A stretch of 64,000 nucleotides of DNA, taken from assembly GCA_021737145.1 (NCBI GenBank), contig JAIPEN010000014.1, forward strand, positions 37,782-101,781. Reading direction: 5' to 3'. The stretch comes from Desulfarculaceae bacterium (GTDB lineage: Bacteria; Desulfobacterota; Desulfarculia; Desulfarculales; Desulfarculaceae). The stretch's first letter is position 1, and each line of letters begins with the position of its first letter. Both the position numbers and the translations under genes were made by a program. Positions 59,794-64,000 of this stretch are shown piece after piece. The notes beneath the pieces are model-generated. The model had not been told where the DNA came from. It saw only the letters and a program-made list of their open reading frames with translations, and made no database searches.

Positions 59794-60441
59794 ATGGCTA
59801 AAAAGGCGATAACACTAGAAAAAGAGGCCGAGTTCCGTAAACGCATAAAGCGATTGCGGATGGGAAAGAGCCTCAAACAGGAGCAACTGGCGGAGGTTTT
59901 AGGGGTTAGCCAGGCCCTGGTGGGGGACTGGGAGCGCGGCCGTTTGGTGCCCTCTCTGGGGGCCGCCCTGGCTCTGGCTAGGTTCCATAGTGTTAGCCTT
60001 GATTACCTGGTTACCGGCCAAATGCCTGACGGCACGCCCGCCGATCCGGCCGAGGCGGCCTATTGGAAAGCCGAAGCTGAAACCGCCCGCGCCAATGAAG
60101 AGCGGGCCAAGGCAACCGAGGGCGAGGCCGTGGCCAGCCGCAGCCGGGCCGAGGAACGCGCCGAACTGTTACAGGCCGAGGTGAACCAGCTAAAGGCCGA
60201 GCTGGAGGGCCTGCGCGTCCAGACCGTGGCCAAGGTTCTGGGCGATGAAGAGAAGCGCCTGCTCACCGAGGTGGCCGACGCACTGGGGGTGCCCCTGGAT
60301 CACGGCCTGTCCGGCGTCCTGACGCGCGTGCACGCCAACCTGGCCAGCGCGGGGGTTCTATCCCGGCCAACCGTTCATGAGGCCCCGCCCAAAAAAAGCG
60401 GCTCAAAAGGACAAAAGCCCCGCCAGGCCAACTCATCCTGA
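59794..60441 (+). CDS. CI-like repressor without protease domain
   Basis: I choose the ATG at 59794 (MAKKAITLEK, 215 aa); the track start at 59761 would overlap the lytic promoter. The N-terminal HTH is clear (KSLKQEQLAEVLGVSQALVGDWERGRLVPSL). Next come a Glu/Ala-rich coiled coil (~75-130) and a short C-domain (VLGDEEKRLLTEVADALGVP). No LexA/S24 peptidase Ser-Lys region is present, so induction by RecA-stimulated self-cleavage is not expected. No ribosome site is evident. Confidence 0.8.
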   Translation: MAKKAITLEKEAEFRKRIKRLRMGKSLKQEQLAEVLGVSQALVGDWERGRLVPSLGAALALARFHSVSLDYLVTGQMPDGTPADPAEAAYWKAEAETARANEERAKATEGEAVASRSRAEERAELLQAEVNQLKAELEGLRVQTVAKVLGDEEKRLLTEVADALGVPLDHGLSGVLTRVHANLASAGVLSRPTVHEAPPKKSGSKGQKPRQANSS

Positions 60442-60508
60442 TACAAGATTGGCTGGCCCAAAAAGGCCGCACATGACCACGCCCCGCCTGCCCCGTGAGG
60501 GTGGATAG

Positions 60509-60742
60509 ATGAAAAGATGGCTCCCAGCCTGGGCTGATCGATCAATTTTTATTATTCTTGTTTTATTCGCCGCTATGGAATCTTGGCGCTTTTTTATTTT
60601 TCTGCGCATCTATTTGCAGAACGGCATATTTCCCTCGCGGGCCCAAGGCGAAGGGGTTGCACTCATAACAGCCTTGGTTTTACTTGTTGCCTACACCACT
60701 GCCCGCCACTTTTTTTCTAGAAATAACAACAAGGCAGCTTAA
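60509..60742 (+). CDS. Low-GC small membrane protein (lysogeny gene)
   Basis: The 77-aa product has two membrane segments (SIFIILVLFAAMESWRFFIFLRIYL and GVALITALVLLVAYTTARHFF). It lies between repressor and integrase with markedly AT-richer codons than its neighbours. Such genes are often expressed in lysogens and can exclude other phages; that is inference. Confidence 0.65.
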   Translation: MKRWLPAWADRSIFIILVLFAAMESWRFFIFLRIYLQNGIFPSRAQGEGVALITALVLLVAYTTARHFFSRNNNKAA

Positions 60743-60747
60743 TAAAT

Positions 60748-61026
60748 ATGGGGGCGATTCTATATATTTTAGCTCCTTTTGGGGGGGGCTTTATTGTTGG
60801 TTTTATTACGAATAAAACCCTGGCATTAATAGTCGGGTGCCTCGCTGTAGGGTTCGGCGGGTGCATGCTGAACGCCAAGCGTAAAGACCGCCAGGAATAT
60901 AAAAGGGACCTCAGAAGAAAAGGGGTTGATACCGCTGGAGCCGGATTCTTTTATATTGTGATGATGTTTATTGTCTATGCCGTGATCGCCTTTTTGGGGG
61001 CCGGCTTGGCGAAGCTACTTGTATGA
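60748..61026 (+). CDS. Low-GC three-span membrane protein
   Basis: The 92-aa product has an N-terminal Gly-rich pair of segments (AILYILAPFGGGFIVGFITNKTLALIVGCLAVGFGG), a charged loop (NAKRKDRQEYKRDLRRKG) and a C-terminal segment. It is 5 nt after the previous gene and probably forms a unit with it. No family is recognised. Confidence 0.65.
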   Translation: MGAILYILAPFGGGFIVGFITNKTLALIVGCLAVGFGGCMLNAKRKDRQEYKRDLRRKGVDTAGAGFFYIVMMFIVYAVIAFLGAGLAKLLV

Positions 61027-61032
61027 TCCGGC

Positions 61033-61061
61033 TTGACACCACCCCCTCCCATGACTAGCCT
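61033..61061 (+). promoter_or_regulatory. Candidate integrase promoter
   Basis: TTGACA, 17 nt, TAGCCT ahead of the integrase TTG at 61120. The -35 is perfect and the -10 weak. Confidence 0.45.
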
Positions 61062-61070
61062 ATGAACATA

Positions 61071-61102
61071 TCAGGCCCGCACCTGACTCTTTCCTTGCCC
61101 AG
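61071..61102 (+). repeat. Imperfect direct repeat, copy B
   Basis: TCAGGCCCGCACCTGACTCT... partner of 58920-58950, overlapping the leader of the integrase gene. Confidence 0.6.
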
Positions 61103-61119
61103 GCTGGGAGCTCCCCGGC

Positions 61120-62340
61120 TTGGGCATTCCGCTCTACATCCAAGAGCACCTGAGAGCCGCCGCCATGCAGCGCGGTAGGCTCCAGAGCACCCAGGTATGC
61201 CCCAAGTGCAAACAGCGCGGCAGGTACGCCCTCAAGACCTACGATGGGGTCACGGTCCTGGAATGCGCCTGTGGCCAGTTCGCGGCCACCAAGGGCTTTA
61301 GGGTCCGGATCGGCCATCGGGGCCGCGACCTGCATATCTACCACACCCAGGCGGGCAAGCGATTCGCCTCCTTGGAGGAATCCCAGGCCGCCCTGGAAAC
61401 CATCAGGGGGGAGATCAAACGCGGCGTCTTCGACCCCGACCTATGGAAGCCCACCAGCCCCCTGGTTTGGGAAAACTACCTAGCCGAATATCTTGCAAGG
61501 GAAGCCTCCCGCGTTGAGGTGGGGGAGATCAGCCCGGCCACCCTACGCAAGAAAAAGTTTTGGGCCAAGCACCTGGCGGGCCTGAATGGAAACAACCTCA
61601 GGGAGCTACAGGACGCCCAGATTCGAGACTTCGCGGCCGGCCTGGCCTACCTGGCCCCCAAGACCCGGGCCGACGTGTTGCAGGAGCTTCGCCACATCCT
61701 GGCCGAGGCCGTGTATTGGAAAGATATACCTCGGGCTCCCCGGGTGCCTGGGGTCAAGATAGACCGCAAGGCCCCGCCTTGGATCACTCAGGAAAAACAA
61801 GAGGCCATCTTGGCCAAGGTGCCGAGAGAACACCGGCCCATCCTCAGATTCGCCATGCAGTACGGCTGTAGGGTCTCCGAGGCGTGCAATCTCACCTGGG
61901 GGCAGGTGTACCTGGCCGAAGGCGTGCTCGTCCTCTCAGGGACCAAGCAGCGCCGCGACAACCCTCTGCCCATAGTTCACTGGTTTGAGACGTGGGCCCA
62001 CATGCAGCCCAAGGCCATGCCCCATGTCCCGGTGTTCACCAACCCCCAGGCCAGGAACGAGGCGGGCGGATACACCCCCGATTTTCTACGCGGGATTTGG
62101 AACACGGCGGCCGAGGCGGCCGGCTATAGGATCAAGCTCAAGAACGCTACCCGGCACAGCCTGGGCAATAGGTTGCGGAGGGATGGTTGGGACGAGGGGG
62201 CCATTGCCCGGATGCTAGGGCACTCCAGCACTCAGCACACCCGGCAGTTCTATGTGGACACGGACGTGGAACTGCTTAGGGAAAAGCTGCTCCGTACACA
62301 CCGCGTACACACCGCCAAAAACAGCGACACAACTAGCTGA
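61120..62340 (+). CDS. int: Prophage tyrosine integrase with N-terminal zinc-ribbon
   Basis: The 406-aa protein (TTG start, GGGAG upstream) begins with a CPKCKQRG...ECACGQF four-Cys motif, unusual for integrases. The SAM-like core-binding domain follows. Catalytic residues: Arg in YGCRVSEACNL, Lys in SGTKQRRDN, the NATRHSLGNRL box (Asn where many have His), LGHSSTQHTRQFYVD with the Tyr. It ends 27 nt before attR and is the obvious enzyme for insertion at tRNA-Val. The last codons overlap the right arm-type repeat. Confidence 0.92.
   Translation: MGIPLYIQEHLRAAAMQRGRLQSTQVCPKCKQRGRYALKTYDGVTVLECACGQFAATKGFRVRIGHRGRDLHIYHTQAGKRFASLEESQAALETIRGEIKRGVFDPDLWKPTSPLVWENYLAEYLAREASRVEVGEISPATLRKKKFWAKHLAGLNGNNLRELQDAQIRDFAAGLAYLAPKTRADVLQELRHILAEAVYWKDIPRAPRVPGVKIDRKAPPWITQEKQEAILAKVPREHRPILRFAMQYGCRVSEACNLTWGQVYLAEGVLVLSGTKQRRDNPLPIVHWFETWAHMQPKAMPHVPVFTNPQARNEAGGYTPDFLRGIWNTAAEAAGYRIKLKNATRHSLGNRLRRDGWDEGAIARMLGHSSTQHTRQFYVDTDVELLREKLLRTHRVHTAKNSDTTS
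62294..62313 (+). repeat. Putative integrase arm-type site, right end
   Basis: GTACACACCGCGTACACACC, same orientation and near-identical to 20963-20982. It lies in the last codons of int. Confidence 0.55.
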
Positions 62341-62367
62341 TAATTCAACGCATTATTTTGGATTTGC

Positions 62368-62422
62368 GAGTGCCATCCTCACACGGTGGAAGTCATGGGT
62401 TCAAATCCCATCCGGCCTACCA
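62368..62422 (+). repeat. attR (55-bp core repeat, 3' fragment of tRNA-Val)
   Basis: Identical to 20839-20893. No acceptor 5' half precedes it, so it is not a functional tRNA. Confidence 0.95.
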
Positions 62423-62433
62423 TTAATGATTTT

Positions 62434-62475
62434 AAGGAGTTAGCTTCTTTTCGAGGCTAACTCCTTTTCTTTTTT
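62434..62475 (+). terminator. Original host terminator of tRNA-Val
   Basis: AAGGAGTTAGC / GCTAACTCCTT hairpin with a following TTCTTTTTT tract. It was next to the tRNA before the prophage inserted. Confidence 0.85.
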
Positions 62476-63208
62476 GACGTAAAAATGTAGGCTACCCGCA
62501 GGCTATTTGGTTTCACCCAAATCCTAACCTTTTGGCCGGATCTAATTCGAGGTGACCCTCAGAATCGCCTCCGGGTGGACCGTCTTATCTCTCGAATGAC
62601 GTTACTGGCTCCCATGACTGGTCTCCTCTCTGCCCAAGACCAGATTCCAGGGACCAAAACCAGACGGTCAACCCTAACTTATTTTCAACAACCAAGCTGT
62701 GCCACTTTCCATGACGACAAACAGTTGGTCCTCCTAGCTTGCCAATAGCCTAATTTTCCTGAAGTTATCATGAGTTGGGAAAACAGAAAATTTCCCGCGC
62801 CAGGCGGCTCATGGGACCAGGGCGAGTGAATGCCTACCTGCGCAAGGTATTGAGCAATCTGACCCTAGACGAACTGGATTTTTAAAGGGGTATTAACCTG
62901 TATGATCCCACGACCTTGCGAAGGATTTTTTTTGGAAGAAATTGGGGGGAGGTGAGTTGAGAGATTTAGCCCCGCTGGTTTCAGCAGGGCGACCTATTTC
63001 GCCTGATCCAATAGGGATTTCAACCCGCCAGGCGGGCAGGCATTGCTTAGGTCTGTTGGACCCGCCGGCCTCCAGAAGCACGCGGCGGATTATCGCGGGT
63101 TCCAAGCCCGCTCCTGAGCGCTCCAGCAGTCTTGGCTGTTCTTTGCCCTGCCGGGCCGCTACGGTATCTTTGTTGCGCTAAATCGCGGTTCTTAGCCAAA
63201 AAACGCAC
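62476..63208. other. Gene-poor flank
   Basis: No coding region is convincing. A 24-codon frame at 62812-62886 (ending VNAYLRKVLSNLTLDELDF) may be a gene remnant. Small hairpins such as CCCGCC-A-GGCGGG (near 63025) and GCGGG-TTCCAAG-CCCGC (near 63095) are present, of unknown meaning. Confidence 0.5.
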
Positions 63209-63508
63209 TCAGTGGGTGCCCTTTTTCTTAAAAACCGCAAACTCAGTGGCTGCGGCTCCAATCTCCACCCACTCTTCCACCATCTGCTCCAGCGACACGC
63301 CCCTGGTTTCGGCCAAGGAAAGAATTTTTTCATGCCCTTCCTGCGAAACCACGATAACCAACTCGATCTTTTCCTCGGGATCCATGCCAATCGTCCTTTT
63401 CTTGATGTTTACCTCAAGGTGGTGCTGATCAATCCGGGAAAGCGGTGGACCCCATCTGTTGGACAGCTTGGCGGCGTTCTTAAGGTGGATGGCGTTTGTT
63501 GTTTTCAT
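63209..63508 (-). CDS. Hypothetical 99-aa protein
   Basis: From the ATG at 63508, which overlaps the stop of the IS3 fragment, the product is KTTNAIHLKNAAKLSNRWGPP... followed by IELVIVVSQEGHEKILSLAETRGVSLEQMVEEWVEIG. The latter is a strand-helix-helix pattern like small antitoxin or CopG-like proteins, not assignable. The 180-aa track ORF starts inside the transposase remnant. Confidence 0.55.
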   Translation of the reverse strand: MKTTNAIHLKNAAKLSNRWGPPLSRIDQHHLEVNIKKRTIGMDPEEKIELVIVVSQEGHEKILSLAETRGVSLEQMVEEWVEIGAAATEFAVFKKKGTH

Positions 63509-63610
63509 GCCGCCGCTTCGATCAGTCCCGCCATGGGTAGGCCCCAGTATGCCTCGTCTGGCGTTCTTCCGCCCAGGCTGGAGTGGGGGCCGCCGCTGGT
63601 TGTAGCATGA
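63505..63610 (-). pseudogene. IS3-family transposase C-terminal remnant
   Basis: Minus strand: ...CYNQRRP in one frame continues, after a frameshift, as SSLGGRTPDEAYWGLPMAGLIEAAA-stop. YNxRRPHSSLGGRTPDE is the hallmark end of the IS3 OrfB integrase core. The upstream part of the transposase is missing. Confidence 0.8.
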
Positions 63611-63862
63611 ACTGTAGCCGACCCGCCTGCGCCAAGCGAGCGAACCCAGATAATGGGCATCTGCACCTTTTAAATTCAATCTGATGTTTTTCATGGTCCA
63701 GTAGGTTAGCTGAGTTAGTCCAAGTGCAACCCTACTGGCTCGTTGCTGCATTCAAAGGTGTAGCCGACAAGTTACAAACTTGCTTGATTATCAGTCGAAT
63801 GATTCGGCTGTAGCTTGCAGCAGCTACCCCCAAGGCACAGATCATGGCCGCAATAATCAGTC

Positions 63863-63883
63863 ACCACCGGCATAGCCGGTGGT
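63863..63883. repeat. IS200/IS605-type end hairpin 1
   Basis: ACCACCGGCATAGCCGGTGGT, a perfect palindrome with a 3-nt loop; subterminal hairpins like this mark IS200 right ends and are recognised by TnpA. Confidence 0.65.
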
Positions 63884-63891
63884 ATGAGGAA

Positions 63892-63908
63892 GGCCCCTAA
63901 AAGGGGCC
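63892..63908. terminator. Hairpin after the transposase stop
   Basis: GGCCCC-TAAAA-GGGGCC directly downstream of the tnpA stop; transcription terminator or second end hairpin. Confidence 0.55.
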
Positions 63909-63909
63909 A

Positions 63910-64000
63910 TTAGTTCAGTTCAAGCCCCAACTGTTCTTGGTCTTGTTGGAACTTCTCTTGCTCCCTGATGTATTTTCGAATGCCTTGTTCGTCCCAGCCC
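63910..64000 (-). CDS. tnpA: IS200/IS605-family transposase TnpA, C-terminal end (partial)
   Basis: The minus strand reads GWDEQGIRKYIREQEKFQQDQEQLGLELN-stop. This matches the end of Y1 (HUH) TnpA proteins (x-x-DE-x-x-IR-x-YI-x-x-QE). The rest lies outside the window. Hairpins typical of the IS end follow. Confidence 0.75.
   Translation of the reverse strand, partial: GWDEQGIRKYIREQEKFQQDQEQLGLELN

Larger units (their letters stand above)
20839..62422. mobile_element. Complete-looking podovirus-type prophage (BPP-1/T7-like), about 41.6 kb
   Basis: The element is flanked by perfect 55-bp direct repeats of the tRNA-Val 3' end and encodes integrase, repressor, replication proteins, terminase, portal, capsid, tail, ejection proteins, tail fibre and endolysin. 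All lytic genes run leftward; repressor, two membrane ORFs and integrase run rightward. No virion gene looks broken, so it may be inducible. Capsid/cement genes resemble Bordetella BPP-1; the tail fibre N-terminus and ejection proteins resemble T7. Confidence 0.95.

Noticed and set aside
62368-62422. Second tRNA-Val gene
   Set aside because: Only the 3' 55 nt are present; the 5' acceptor strand and D arm are missing, so this is attR.
62476-63208. CRISPR array or tRNA-like structure in the right flank
   Set aside because: Only isolated hairpins are present; no regular repeat-spacer pattern and no cloverleaf could be drawn.

Overview
The window is GC-rich DNA from what looks like a Desulfobacterota (former Deltaproteobacteria) chromosome, perhaps Desulfarculus-like. 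That is inferred from gene content: a stand-alone AICAR transformylase, a DHH-CBS-nucleotidyltransferase fusion, Kdo8N sugar genes and a sigma-54 activator. The host backbone (1-20.8 kb) reads: ligA 3' end, acylphosphatase, a lipoprotein, recN, a kdnB-kdnA-kdsB cluster for 8-amino-Kdo (lipid A core sugar), a phosphofructokinase, MscS, an AICARFT enzyme, proC, a sigma-54 activator, an M24 peptidase, xerD, an A-adding type nucleotidyltransferase fusion, an M50 protease, scpA, scpB, rluB and tRNA-Val(CAC). A 258-bp MITE-like element with perfect 21-bp terminal inverted repeats lies between the M24 peptidase gene and xerD, and its right end contains the xerD ATG.

From 20839 to 62422 lies an apparently complete prophage of about 41.6 kb, inserted in the 3' part of tRNA-Val. 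It is bounded by 55-bp perfect direct repeats (attL/attR), carries a tyrosine integrase next to attR, and has matching 20-bp arm-type repeats inside each end. The virion genes (portal, Bbp19-like, scaffold, capsid, Bbp16-like cement, gp11-like adaptor, tail hub, three ejection proteins and a T7-type tail fibre) show a BPP-1/T7-like podovirus, but no diversity-generating retroelement was seen. Almost all lytic genes read leftward from a promoter at 59.75 kb.

The order along that leftward transcript is: an RHH regulator in the Cro position, a CII-like protein, many very small translationally coupled ORFs (several Cys-rich), an Acb2-like anti-CBASS protein, nucleotide/nucleic-acid enzymes (deoxyribosyltransferase-like, ThyX with a zinc-finger insert, ASCH-DUF4326, radical SAM), an O-like protein whose gene holds iterons (probable origin), a DnaC-like loader, terminase, head, tail, a 2666-aa polyvalent ejection protein, tail fibre and lysis genes. 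Rightward genes are the CI-like repressor (without a protease domain), two low-GC membrane-protein ORFs and the integrase.

The right flank (62.4-64 kb) is gene-poor: the host tRNA terminator, a small ORF, a frameshifted IS3-family fragment and, at the window edge, an IS200/IS605-type transposase with its end hairpins.
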